A DNA stretch of 64,000 bases, from contig CACGJH010000001.1 of assembly GCA_902573325.1 (NCBI GenBank), positions 1-64,000 on the forward strand, written 5' to 3'. The notes under the pieces are model-generated. The model made no database searches, was not told the origin of the DNA, and saw only the letters and a list, made by a program, of their open reading frames with translations. How positions within the stretch are numbered: the first letter of the stretch is position 1; every line of letters starts with the position of its first letter. The DNA is from an uncultured Alphaproteobacteria bacterium (lineage in GTDB: Bacteria; Pseudomonadota; Alphaproteobacteria; HIMB59; GCA-002718135). This document shows positions 26,038 to 34,873 of the stretch, piece after piece. A program made the position numbers and the translations under genes.

Positions 26038-26494
26038 TTTTTTTTCTGAATCGAAAAAATGGCCGAGGCGAATACCTAAAATTAAGATTATTACAAAAAA
26101 AACTATAAATAAGATGAGCTCTTATTTTAAAAAAGATTATAGATTTGAACTAAATATAATTTTAACAGATAAATCAAAAATGATAAAACTTAACAAAATC
26201 TATAAAAATAAACAATCAGACACAGATGTCCTTACTTTTATGTCTAAGATTTCAAATAAAAATGTTGGAAAAATTTTATATTGTGATATTTTTTTCTCAA
26301 TTGATACTATTGAAAAATTTATACGCAGAAATAAAATTAGCATATATGATCATTTTAACCATCTACTAATACATAGTTTATTACATATTAACGGATATGA
26401 TCATAAAAAAAATTTAGAATTTAAAAAAATGAAAAGAGAGGAGATTAAAATTTTAGGATTATTTGGAATTAATAATCCTTACATAATTCAATGA
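26012..26494 (+). CDS. ybeY: Endoribonuclease YbeY
   Basis: A 160-residue metalloprotein with the zinc motif HSLLHINGYDH (H-x3-H-x5-H) near 125 and the upstream TDVLTF segment typical of YbeY. It matures 16S rRNA 3' ends and takes part in ribosome quality control. I keep the ATG at 26012; another ATG two codons on is equally possible. It overlaps ybeZ by 26 bases and corC by 4. Confidence 0.95.
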   Translation: MHMKNIKVDFFSESKKWPRRIPKIKIITKKTINKMSSYFKKDYRFELNIILTDKSKMIKLNKIYKNKQSDTDVLTFMSKISNKNVGKILYCDIFFSIDTIEKFIRRNKISIYDHFNHLLIHSLLHINGYDHKKNLEFKKMKREEIKILGLFGINNPYIIQ

Positions 26495-27339
26495 ACACAA
26501 ATAACGCTGATAAAACATCGAGCTGGAAAAATTGGATAATTAAAAAATTGTTATCTAATGATTCAACAAAAGAAGATATCTTAAATTTTATTGCTAACGA
26601 TGAAGATGATAAAGATCTTGAAGATCTTAATGATAATAATGAAAAAAATCTAATCAAGAATATCGTAAATTTGAATGAAAAAAGTGTTGAAGATTTGATG
26701 ATACCAAGAAGTGAAATAATAGCTCTAGATCATGACAAATCTTATAAAGAAATTTTAGAAATCATTAAAGATGAGGGGCATTCTAGATTTCCAGTATATA
26801 AGAAAAATATTGATAATGTAATCGGCTTCTTTCATATAAAAGATTTTATTAAATCAACACAAGATACTTTTCAAATGAACGAAATTATAAGAGATGTTTT
26901 GTATGTTGCCCCAAAATCACCAATTTTAGATTTACTAAAAACAATGAGATCATCTAGGATTCATATAGGACTCGTTGTTGATGGAGTTGGAGGTGTAGAT
27001 GGATTGGTTACGATAGAAGATTTAGTTGAAGAAATTGTTGGAGAGATTGAAGATGAACATGACGCCGAGGATGAGGAAGAATTAGTTTTTAAAAAATCAG
27101 ATAATTCAATAACTGTAAATGCTAGCTATAGAGTGGAAGATTTAGAGGCATATTTCGATATTAATATTCCTAGAAATGAGGATGATGAAACTTCTTCTGT
27201 AGGCGGTCTAGTATATGAAAAAATAAATAGGATACCTAAAAATAATGAAATAATAGATTTTAATGATGAACTTAGGATTAAAATTATTAAATCAAACAAT
27301 AGAAAAATTGAAATAGTTGAAGTAAATAAAAATAATTGA
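26491..27339 (+). CDS. corC: CorC/HlyC-type CBS-domain protein
   Basis: A 282-residue soluble protein with two CBS domains (VEDLMIPRSEIIALD near 67 and the following repeat) and a C-terminal CorC/HlyC domain (VEDLEAYFDINIP). There is no membrane domain, so it is the CorC rather than the full-length CNNM type. The family is linked to magnesium and cobalt efflux. Its place between ybeY and lnt is the conserved proteobacterial order, and both junctions overlap by 4 bases. Confidence 0.93.
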   Translation: MNTNNADKTSSWKNWIIKKLLSNDSTKEDILNFIANDEDDKDLEDLNDNNEKNLIKNIVNLNEKSVEDLMIPRSEIIALDHDKSYKEILEIIKDEGHSRFPVYKKNIDNVIGFFHIKDFIKSTQDTFQMNEIIRDVLYVAPKSPILDLLKTMRSSRIHIGLVVDGVGGVDGLVTIEDLVEEIVGEIEDEHDAEDEEELVFKKSDNSITVNASYRVEDLEAYFDINIPRNEDDETSSVGGLVYEKINRIPKNNEIIDFNDELRIKIIKSNNRKIEIVEVNKNN

Positions 27340-28787
27340 TTACTTTAATTTATTTATCATTAGGACTTCTAACATCACTTTTATTTCCTCCGTATTTTTT
27401 TTTACCATTAGGTTTTATTATTTTCCCCTTTCTTTGTCTGTTATTAGATTTAAATAGAAAAAATAATATTAATTTAAATATTTTTAAAAATTTTTCACTT
27501 TTTGGTTTTGGATTTTTTATAAGTTATTTATTTTGGGTTAAAAATCCATTTTTTGTTTTTGAAGAAACAAAAAATTTTTATCTAGTTTTTCTATTATTAA
27601 TAATCTTATTATCTTTAATTTTAAGTTTAATATTTACAATAATTTCAAAGTTAGGAAAAAATATTCCAATATTTTTTTTGATTCCATTTATGTTCACTAT
27701 TACTGAATATATAATTTCAGTTATTTTTTATGGTTTTCCCTGGTTCACATTTTCTTTGGTAATTTCTAGTAATGAATATCTACTCTTTTCATTAAAATCT
27801 TTTGGAACATTAATATCAAGTTATTTAATTATTCAAATATTCTGTTTACCTTTTATTTTTATTACCAAAGTTAATCTAAATAAGGAAATGAGATACCTTT
27901 CATTTTTTATTGTTTTTCCTATAATTTTTTTATTGATCTTAAATTTCAATCCTAAAAATAATAATTTAAAAAATAAAACTATAGATTTAGAAATTTTCCA
28001 ATTAAATTTTAAAAATAATGATAAATCTTTAACACCAGAAAAAAAACTGAATACAATAATTAATAATATTCAAAAAAGTAGCGCAGATTTGTTAATATTT
28101 GGCGAAAATAATTTCCCTTATCTTCTAGATGATCTTGATCTAAAAATTTTAAAAGATTCTTTAAAAGAAAATCAAGTATTGATTATTGGCGCTACAAGAT
28201 TTGAGAATAATAAATATTATAATAGTTTAATCAGTATTACTTCGTCAAAGGTAAATTACTTTGATAAAAAAATACTTGTTCCTTTTGGTGAATTCTTACC
28301 TCTTAGAAACTCGTTCAATTTTTTAGAGAAAATTGTTGGTCCAAATAATTTCTCAAATGGTAACAAACAACGATTAATTAATTTACCAAATAATATAAGT
28401 TTTATTCCTGTAATTTGTTATGAGATAGTTTTTTATTGGAAGCTCTTAAATAAATTAAATTATAATAGTAATTTTATTATAAATATAACAAATGATTTCT
28501 GGTTTGGTAAGTATATAGGCCCATATCAGCATTTCTATTTAACTAAAATTAGAGCTGCAGAGTTTAATAAACCAATAATACGTGTATCTAATAATGGTAT
28601 ATCTGCTGTGATAGATAATAAAGGTAGTATAATAAAAAACACTAAACTAAATAATTCTGAAAAATTTAAGTATAAATTATATCTTCAAGAAAATATTAAT
28701 TTTGTTAATTTGCATTTAATACTTAAAATTTATTTTTTAATTATTTTTCTTTTAATCACTTTCTATTATTTAAGAAAAAATGTTTAG
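27336..28787 (+). CDS. lnt: Apolipoprotein N-acyltransferase
   Basis: A 483-residue membrane enzyme. N-terminal helices fill about 1-205, and a periplasmic nitrilase-like domain follows. The catalytic triad is readable as Glu in FGENNFPY, Lys in YFDKKILVPFGE and Cys in PVICYEIV. It adds the third acyl chain to lipoproteins. The start is TTG, overlapping the corC stop by 4 bases. Base composition is extremely AT-rich, with many Phe, Ile and Asn codons. Confidence 0.95.
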   Translation: MITLIYLSLGLLTSLLFPPYFFLPLGFIIFPFLCLLLDLNRKNNINLNIFKNFSLFGFGFFISYLFWVKNPFFVFEETKNFYLVFLLLIILLSLILSLIFTIISKLGKNIPIFFLIPFMFTITEYIISVIFYGFPWFTFSLVISSNEYLLFSLKSFGTLISSYLIIQIFCLPFIFITKVNLNKEMRYLSFFIVFPIIFLLILNFNPKNNNLKNKTIDLEIFQLNFKNNDKSLTPEKKLNTIINNIQKSSADLLIFGENNFPYLLDDLDLKILKDSLKENQVLIIGATRFENNKYYNSLISITSSKVNYFDKKILVPFGEFLPLRNSFNFLEKIVGPNNFSNGNKQRLINLPNNISFIPVICYEIVFYWKLLNKLNYNSNFIINITNDFWFGKYIGPYQHFYLTKIRAAEFNKPIIRVSNNGISAVIDNKGSIIKNTKLNNSEKFKYKLYLQENINFVNLHLILKIYFLIIFLLITFYYLRKNV

Positions 28788-29436
28788 CAGAAATTATACA
28801 AATAGATTATTTGGGAGGACAAAGGGAAGAAGCAAGAAAAAAATTAATTTAAAAAATTATTATGAAATAGCTGATAAATACAAGTTTCAAAATTTTAATG
28901 AAAATACAGAATATATTCTTGATGTAGGTTCCGGTTATGGTGAAACTAGTATATTCCTTGCAAATCGATTTCCAGATAAAGTTATTATATCTTGTGAAAA
29001 ATACATTGATGGAAATATAATCTTACTTAAAAATATTCAAAACAATAAGATAAAAAACATTCAATTACATAATGGAAATGTTTATGATATTTTAGAAAGG
29101 ATAAATAAGAAATATTTTAAGCTTGTATGGATTTTTTTTCCTGATCCTTGGCCAAAAAATAGACACGCTAAACGTAGATTGGTAACAAGTGATTTTTTAG
29201 TAAAACTTCATAAAAATTTGAAAGAAAATAGTGAGATATATATAGCTACAGATTCCGTAATTTATGTTAGATTTATTTTAAACTCAATATACAAATGTAA
29301 GGATTATTTTCTCTGGGTTAACCAATCTGAAATTAATTTATGCATAAAAGATTATTTTGATATTGAGACAAAATATTATAAAAAAGCAATTAATTCTCAA
29401 AGAAAACCATCTTTATTCATCTTGAGAAAATTATAA
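28780..29436 (+). CDS. trmB: tRNA (guanine-N7-)-methyltransferase TrmB
   Basis: A 218-residue methyltransferase with the SAM motif LDVGSGYGETSIFLA near 46-60, the TrmB hallmark FFPDPWPKNRHAKRR near 124-138, and a C-terminal TKYYKKAI tail (family T-x-[YF]-E-x2-G). It makes m7G46 in tRNA. It overlaps lnt by 8 bases and is the last gene before the hairpin at 29477-29502. Confidence 0.95.
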   Translation: MFSRNYTNRLFGRTKGRSKKKINLKNYYEIADKYKFQNFNENTEYILDVGSGYGETSIFLANRFPDKVIISCEKYIDGNIILLKNIQNNKIKNIQLHNGNVYDILERINKKYFKLVWIFFPDPWPKNRHAKRRLVTSDFLVKLHKNLKENSEIYIATDSVIYVRFILNSIYKCKDYFLWVNQSEINLCIKDYFDIETKYYKKAINSQRKPSLFILRKL

Positions 29437-29476
29437 GCTTGAAATTCTGTAAAATATTAATATACGCATTATTATT

Positions 29477-29502
29477 AAGGTGGGTTATCCCACCTTTTTT
29501 TT
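29477..29502 (+). terminator. Perfect terminator hairpin in the nusA leader
   Basis: The perfect 8-base-pair stem AAGGTGGG / CCCACCTT has a TTAT loop and is followed by T residues through 29502. The nusA ATG is at 29509, only 6 bases further. It ends the trmB operon, but any nusA transcript must either start upstream and read through it or start almost at the ATG. It is therefore a candidate attenuator. Confidence 0.88.
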
Positions 29503-29508
29503 ATAAAT

Positions 29509-31047
29509 ATGGCTAAAAAAAAATATAATGTAATTAGAGAAGAAATGCTTCAGGTTGCGTCTAATGTAGCGCAAGAAAAAAATATTGATCAAGATTCAGT
29601 TTTTTCAGCGATGGAACAAGCATTAGAAAAAGCTGCAAGAGTCAAATATGGTCAAGAAATTGATATAAGAATTTCTATAGATAGAACAACTGGTGATATT
29701 AAGTTAAATTCATACCTTGAAGTGGTTGAAAGCATTGATGAAGAGTTACAGTCTAGGCAGATTCTTTTTGAGGATGCTAAAAAAACTAATCCAGATATTA
29801 ATTTAGGAGAATTTGTTATTAAGGCATTACCACCTATTGAATTAGGTAGAGTTGCTGCACAAAATGCAAAAGGAGTAATAATCCAAAAGGTAAGAGAGGC
29901 TGACAAATCTAATCAATATGAAGAATATAAAGATAAAGTTGGTGAAATAGCAGTCGGAATAGTTAAAAGAACTGAATTTGGAAATTTAATTATAGATTTA
30001 GGTAAAAGCGAAGCAATAATTAAAAGAGAAGAACTTATTCCAAGAGAAACATTTAAAAATGGGGACAGAGTAAGAGCTTACATATATGAGGTAAAAAATG
30101 ATGTCAAAGGCTATCAAGTTTTTTTATCAAGAACCCATCCTCAGTTTTTATCAAAACTATTTTTTCAAGAAGTGCCTGAAATATACGAAGGCGTTATTGT
30201 TGTAAAAAGTGTTGCTAGGGATCCTGGTTCAAGAGCAAAAATTAGTGTTTTTACAGAAGACTCCACCATCGATCCAGTAGGTGCTTGTGTTGGAATGAGA
30301 GGTTCAAGAGTACAAGCTGTTGTTAATGAATTACAAGGTGAAAAAATAGATATTGTAACTTGGTCTGATAATCAAGCTACTTTTTTAGCAAATGCACTTG
30401 CTCCAGCAGAAGTAAGTAAGATTTTTTTGTATGAAGAAAAAAATAAAGTTGAAGTTGTAATACCTGATGATCAGTTAAGTTTAGCAATAGGAAGAAAAGG
30501 ACAAAATGTAAAACTAGCTTCAAATTTAACTAGTCTAGAAATAGACATTTTAACTGAAGATGAAGAAGCAGAAAGAAGACAACAAGAGTTTAAAGAAAAA
30601 AGTATTTTATTAGCTGAGACCCTCGATGTTGAGGATGTTATTGCTCAATTGCTAGTTACTGATGGTTATACAACTGTTGAATCTATTGCTTCAGAAACTT
30701 TAGAAAATTTGGAAAGAATAGAAGGATTTGATTCTAGCTTAGCGCAAGAAATAATTGATAGATCTAAAAGTTTCATACAAGATAAGGAAGAATCCGACAA
30801 AAAACTAATAGATGAAAAAATTAGTGATGAAAAATTAAAAAACTTAAAAGGGATGAATAATAGTATTTTAGCAGAACTTGCAAAATCTAATATTCTCAAT
30901 GTTAATGATTTTGCTGATTTAGCTACATTTGAACTAATAGATAAAGAAGAAGGTATTTTAAAACAATTAGATATTGATGAAGAAATAGCCAACAATATGA
31001 TAATGGAAGCAAGAAGTTTCTGGTCTGAAGAAGAAAATAAGGATTAA
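29509..31047 (+). CDS. nusA: Transcription termination/antitermination factor NusA
   Basis: A 512-residue NusA. The N-terminal RNA-polymerase-binding domain (about 1-130) is followed by S1 (about 140-205), two KH domains (VGACVGMRGSRVQ near 263 and LAIGRKGQNVKLA near 325) and two C-terminal acidic repeats (about 370-505). It modulates pausing and termination. There is no rimP in front, which is unusual, and a terminator hairpin stands 6 bases before the ATG. infB follows after 2 bases. Confidence 0.96.
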   Translation: MAKKKYNVIREEMLQVASNVAQEKNIDQDSVFSAMEQALEKAARVKYGQEIDIRISIDRTTGDIKLNSYLEVVESIDEELQSRQILFEDAKKTNPDINLGEFVIKALPPIELGRVAAQNAKGVIIQKVREADKSNQYEEYKDKVGEIAVGIVKRTEFGNLIIDLGKSEAIIKREELIPRETFKNGDRVRAYIYEVKNDVKGYQVFLSRTHPQFLSKLFFQEVPEIYEGVIVVKSVARDPGSRAKISVFTEDSTIDPVGACVGMRGSRVQAVVNELQGEKIDIVTWSDNQATFLANALAPAEVSKIFLYEEKNKVEVVIPDDQLSLAIGRKGQNVKLASNLTSLEIDILTEDEEAERRQQEFKEKSILLAETLDVEDVIAQLLVTDGYTTVESIASETLENLERIEGFDSSLAQEIIDRSKSFIQDKEESDKKLIDEKISDEKLKNLKGMNNSILAELAKSNILNVNDFADLATFELIDKEEGILKQLDIDEEIANNMIMEARSFWSEEENKD

Positions 31048-31049
31048 AA

Positions 31050-33290
31050 TTGGATAAAGATAAAGGTAACAAGAAGAAACCATTAAAACTATCCTCATCA
31101 GGAAGACTTCAAATAAGAAAAAATCTTGGTCCAGCAGGTGATAAAGCTAGAAGCAGTGGTAGTAAAAAAACAATACAGATTGTTTTCAAAAATAAAAACA
31201 ATCAACAGAAGAGCTCATCTACAACACAATCTAATTTTAGAGGATCATCTAGTTTAAGGACTCCTAGACCAGGTGTAAATTCCTCACTACAACCAAACTT
31301 TTCCTCTCCTAATAAAAATAGGAATTTTGAAAATAAAAATAAAAAAAATGTAGATAAAAAAACTCAGCAAAAAAAATCAACCCTTCGTCCACTTGAAGAT
31401 GATTTTAGTAAATCAGATGCAAAAAAAATATTAGAACAAGAAGAACAAGAATTTGATAAATTTCCAAGTCTAGCTAAAATAAAAAGAGCTAGAGAAAAAG
31501 AAAAACTAAAATCATCAAATGATGAGGAAGAAAGCAAAATTTCTAGAGAGATTTCAATTCCTGATTTTATTACTGTTCAAGATTTAGCGAACAGAATGGC
31601 AGAAAAAACTGCGGACGTAGTTAAGGTTCTTATGAAAATGGGTGTTATGGCAAATGCTACTCAATCTTTGGAGTCTGATACTGCTCAATTAGTTGCTGAA
31701 GAATTAGGCCATAAAGTAACAGTAGTTAAAGATGATGATGTATTAAATGAAATTAAAGATTTTGAGGATCCAGAAGATAGTCTTATTCAAAGAGCTCCCG
31801 TAGTAACTATCATGGGTCATGTTGATCATGGTAAAACCTCTTTACTTGATGCGTTCAGACAAAGTAATGTAGTGTCAGGTGAGGCAGGAGGTATTACACA
31901 GCATATTGGAGCTTATCAAACAAACAATAATAACAAAAAAATTACATTTATTGATACTCCCGGTCACGCTGCCTTTTCAAATATGAGAGCTAGAGGATCA
32001 AAAACAACCGATATAATTATACTTGTTGTGGCTGCAGACGACGGAATTAAACCTCAGACAATTGAATCAATTGCTCATGCAAAAACTGCAGAAGTTCCAA
32101 TAATAGTTGCAATTAACAAAATTGATCTTACAGGAGCTGATCCTGATAAAGTTAGAAATGAACTACTTAGTCATGAAGTGATTGTTGAAAAACTAAGTGG
32201 TGAAGTTTTAGATATAGAAGTATCTGCAACTAAAGGAACAAATTTAGATAAACTAGAAGAAGCCATTCATCTACAAGCAGACCTTCTTAATCTTAAAGCT
32301 AACCCCGATAGAAAAGCTAGAGGATCAGTAATTGAATCTAAACTTGAAAAGGGTAGGGGTTCTGTGGCAACTGTCTTAGTACAAAAAGGAACTTTAAAAG
32401 TGAGTGATATTTTTGTATCAGGATCCGAATGGGGGAAGGTTAAAGCTTTAATTGATGATAAAGGTAAAAATATAAAACAAGCCGAACCTTCGGTACCAGT
32501 CGAAGTTCTGGGATTTGACTCTAATCCATTAGCTGGTGATGATTTTATTGTAGTTGAAAACGAGGGTATTGCTCGTAAAATTGCAGAATTTAGATCAAGC
32601 AAACTACAAATTCAAAAAAATACTGTGGCTAAATCTAATGTAGAAGAGATGTTTGCCCAAATTAATAAAGGCGAAGCAACAACCCTTCCAGTAGTAATTA
32701 AAACAGATGTTCAAGGTTCAGCAGAAGCAATTGAAAATTCAATAACTAAACTCTCAACTGATGAAGTTAAGGTAAATGTTATCTACAAAGGAGTAGGTGC
32801 AATTACTGAGAGTGACGTTACTCTTGCTGGTTCTGGAAAAGGTTTTATCGTTGGTTTTAATGTTAGAGCACTTCCACATGCAAGAGATATAGCAAAAAGA
32901 GATGGTGTAGATATTAAATATTATTCAATTATTTATGAACTAATAGATGATGTAAAAAATCTTCTAACAGGTTTATTAAAACCTGACATTTCTGAAAATA
33001 TTACAGGAAATGTAGAGATAAGAGAAGTATTCAATATATCAAAAGTTGGAAATATTGCGGGATGTATGGTAAAAGACGGTTTTATTTCTAGAAAATCACA
33101 GATTAGAATTCTAAGAGACAATATCGTAATTCATAAAGGACAAATTAGTAGTCTAAAAAGATTTAAGGAAGAAGTGTCTGAGGTGAAGTCTGGTTTTGAA
33201 TGTGGTGTGATGCTAGACAATTATAGTGATATAAAAGTAGGTGATATTATTGAAACATTTGAAGAAGTTTCTACAAGTAGAAAGTTATAA
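31050..33290 (+). CDS. infB: Translation initiation factor IF-2
   Basis: A 746-residue IF2. A basic low-complexity N-terminus (1-120, many K/S/N) precedes the IF2_N domain (about 170-220). The G domain has G1 GHVDHGKTS near 255, G3 DTPGHAAF, G4 NKID and G5 SATKG, and domains II-IV follow. It loads initiator tRNA on the 30S subunit. The start is TTG, 2 bases after nusA. The small ylxR gene often found between nusA and infB is missing. Confidence 0.97.
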   Translation: MDKDKGNKKKPLKLSSSGRLQIRKNLGPAGDKARSSGSKKTIQIVFKNKNNQQKSSSTTQSNFRGSSSLRTPRPGVNSSLQPNFSSPNKNRNFENKNKKNVDKKTQQKKSTLRPLEDDFSKSDAKKILEQEEQEFDKFPSLAKIKRAREKEKLKSSNDEEESKISREISIPDFITVQDLANRMAEKTADVVKVLMKMGVMANATQSLESDTAQLVAEELGHKVTVVKDDDVLNEIKDFEDPEDSLIQRAPVVTIMGHVDHGKTSLLDAFRQSNVVSGEAGGITQHIGAYQTNNNNKKITFIDTPGHAAFSNMRARGSKTTDIIILVVAADDGIKPQTIESIAHAKTAEVPIIVAINKIDLTGADPDKVRNELLSHEVIVEKLSGEVLDIEVSATKGTNLDKLEEAIHLQADLLNLKANPDRKARGSVIESKLEKGRGSVATVLVQKGTLKVSDIFVSGSEWGKVKALIDDKGKNIKQAEPSVPVEVLGFDSNPLAGDDFIVVENEGIARKIAEFRSSKLQIQKNTVAKSNVEEMFAQINKGEATTLPVVIKTDVQGSAEAIENSITKLSTDEVKVNVIYKGVGAITESDVTLAGSGKGFIVGFNVRALPHARDIAKRDGVDIKYYSIIYELIDDVKNLLTGLLKPDISENITGNVEIREVFNISKVGNIAGCMVKDGFISRKSQIRILRDNIVIHKGQISSLKRFKEEVSEVKSGFECGVMLDNYSDIKVGDIIETFEEVSTSRKL

Positions 33291-33302
33291 TGTTTTTTTA
33301 CA

Positions 33303-33668
33303 ATGGATACCCAGAGGCAAATTAGATTCGGTGAGCTCATTAGATCATTATTGAGTGATTGTTTACTAAAAGAAGATTTTTTTGATGAAAATATCAATGC
33401 CTCATCAATTACAATATCATATGTAAGAATGTCTAAAGATTTAAAGATTGCCAATGTATATTTTATGCCTCTTGGTGGTAAGGATAAAATACAAATTTTA
33501 GAAATCTTGAAAGACAGAAAATATATTTTTCAAAAATTTTTATCAAAGGCAAAAATTAATTCTAAATTCACACCAAAGCTTTCTTTTTATTTAGATGATA
33601 CATTTGATGAAGCAGAAAGAATTGAAAATTTATTATTAAACAAAAATGTCCTTAGAGATATTAAGTAA
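33303..33668 (+). CDS. rbfA: Ribosome-binding factor A
   Basis: A 121-residue KH-like protein with the family patterns RQIRFGELIRSLLSDCL near the N-terminus and VRMSKDLKIANVYFMPLG near 41-58. RbfA matures the 16S rRNA 5' end. It lies 12 bases after infB, and its stop overlaps the truB start by one base (TAATG), the conserved infB-rbfA-truB order. Confidence 0.95.
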   Translation: MDTQRQIRFGELIRSLLSDCLLKEDFFDENINASSITISYVRMSKDLKIANVYFMPLGGKDKIQILEILKDRKYIFQKFLSKAKINSKFTPKLSFYLDDTFDEAERIENLLLNKNVLRDIK

Positions 33669-34573
33669 TGATTCCAAAACAAGGTTGGATAAATTTATAT
33701 AAACCTAGAAAAATTACATCTTTTAAAGCCATTAATTCTATAAAAAAAAAATTTTCAATTAATAAAATTGGTCATGCTGGAACTTTAGATCCTATGGCTG
33801 AGGGTGTGTTACCTATTGCTATAGGAAAAGCAACAAAACTAATTCCATATATTAGTAATATGAATAAAGAATATGAGTTTACAGTAAATTGGGGAACTCA
33901 AACAACAACAGATGATGCAGAGGGTGAGATTTTATTTGAATCAAGTTACCTCCCTAAAAGAAAAGAAATAGAAAAAAAAATTATTAATTATATTGGTTTT
34001 ATAAGTCAGGTACCTCCAAAAGTTTCAGCAGTTAAAATTAATGGTAAAAGAGCTTATAAATTATTTAGAGAAAATAAAAAATTTACGATTCAACCAAAAA
34101 AGGTTTTTATCGAAGATCTGTGTATTATAGATCACAGTATTAACAAAACGTCATTTAAAATTTTATGTGGGCAGGGCTTTTATGTTAGAAGTCTAGCTCG
34201 TGATTTAGCTATAGATCTTAAAACATATGGACACATTTCTTCATTGAAAAGGTCAAAAGTAGGTAAATTTAGTGAAAAAAATTCGATTTTACTGGACGAT
34301 CTCCTAAAAATAGGACAAGTGCACCAAGAAATTAATTGTATCTCCACTACAATTTCTATGCTGGACGACATCTTGGCTTATGAAATTGAAGAAAAATTAG
34401 ATATTGAAAATTTATCTTTTGGAAGATCTATTAAAATTGATGAAAGAAAAATTATAAATCCTTCGTCAATAAACTTAGATAAAAAAAATATTTTTTTATT
34501 TAAGAAAGGAGACATTGTCTCAATAGGCAAATTAGATGGTAATTTGTTTAAACCAAATAAAATATTATTATAG
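33668..34573 (+). CDS. truB: tRNA pseudouridine(55) synthase TruB
   Basis: A 301-residue TruB. The catalytic aspartate lies in [23 protein letters not shown] near 36-58, and the active-site tyrosine segment [18 protein letters not shown] near 75-92. It makes pseudouridine 55 in the tRNA T-arm. A C-terminal PUA-like region is present but divergent. It is coupled to rbfA and followed by rpsO after 8 bases. Confidence 0.96.
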   Translation: MIPKQGWINLYKPRKITSFKAINSIKKKFSINKIGHAGTLDPMAEGVLPIAIGKATKLIPYISNMNKEYEFTVNWGTQTTTDDAEGEILFESSYLPKRKEIEKKIINYIGFISQVPPKVSAVKINGKRAYKLFRENKKFTIQPKKVFIEDLCIIDHSINKTSFKILCGQGFYVRSLARDLAIDLKTYGHISSLKRSKVGKFSEKNSILLDDLLKIGQVHQEINCISTTISMLDDILAYEIEEKLDIENLSFGRSIKIDERKIINPSSINLDKKNIFLFKKGDIVSIGKLDGNLFKPNKILL

Positions 34574-34581
34574 GAGAACCG

Positions 34582-34851
34582 ATGTCGATAACAAAAGAAA
34601 ATAAAAAGAATCTTATTAATGAATTTTCTAAAAATGAAAAAGATACTGGATCAGCAGGTGTTCAGATAGCAGTTTTAACAGAAAGAATAAAAAATTTAAC
34701 TGAACATTTTAAGACTCACAATAAAGATAATCATTCAAAAAGAGGATTAGTATCATTAGTTAATAAAAGAAAAAAATTATTAAACTACTTATCTAAAAAA
34801 AATAAGTCTGAATATTCAGATTTAATAAAAAAATTAAATATTAGAGGTTAA
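34582..34851 (+). CDS. rpsO: 30S ribosomal protein S15
   Basis: An 89-residue S15 with the typical [18 protein letters not shown] near 20-37, [22 protein letters not shown] near 49-70 and an IRG tail. A clear ribosome site (AGGAGA) precedes the ATG. It binds 16S rRNA helix 22 and is the usual neighbour of pnp, which follows after 22 bases. Confidence 0.98.
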   Translation: MSITKENKKNLINEFSKNEKDTGSAGVQIAVLTERIKNLTEHFKTHNKDNHSKRGLVSLVNKRKKLLNYLSKKNKSEYSDLIKKLNIRG

Positions 34852-34873
34852 ATAAAGAGGATAAATAAAAATT

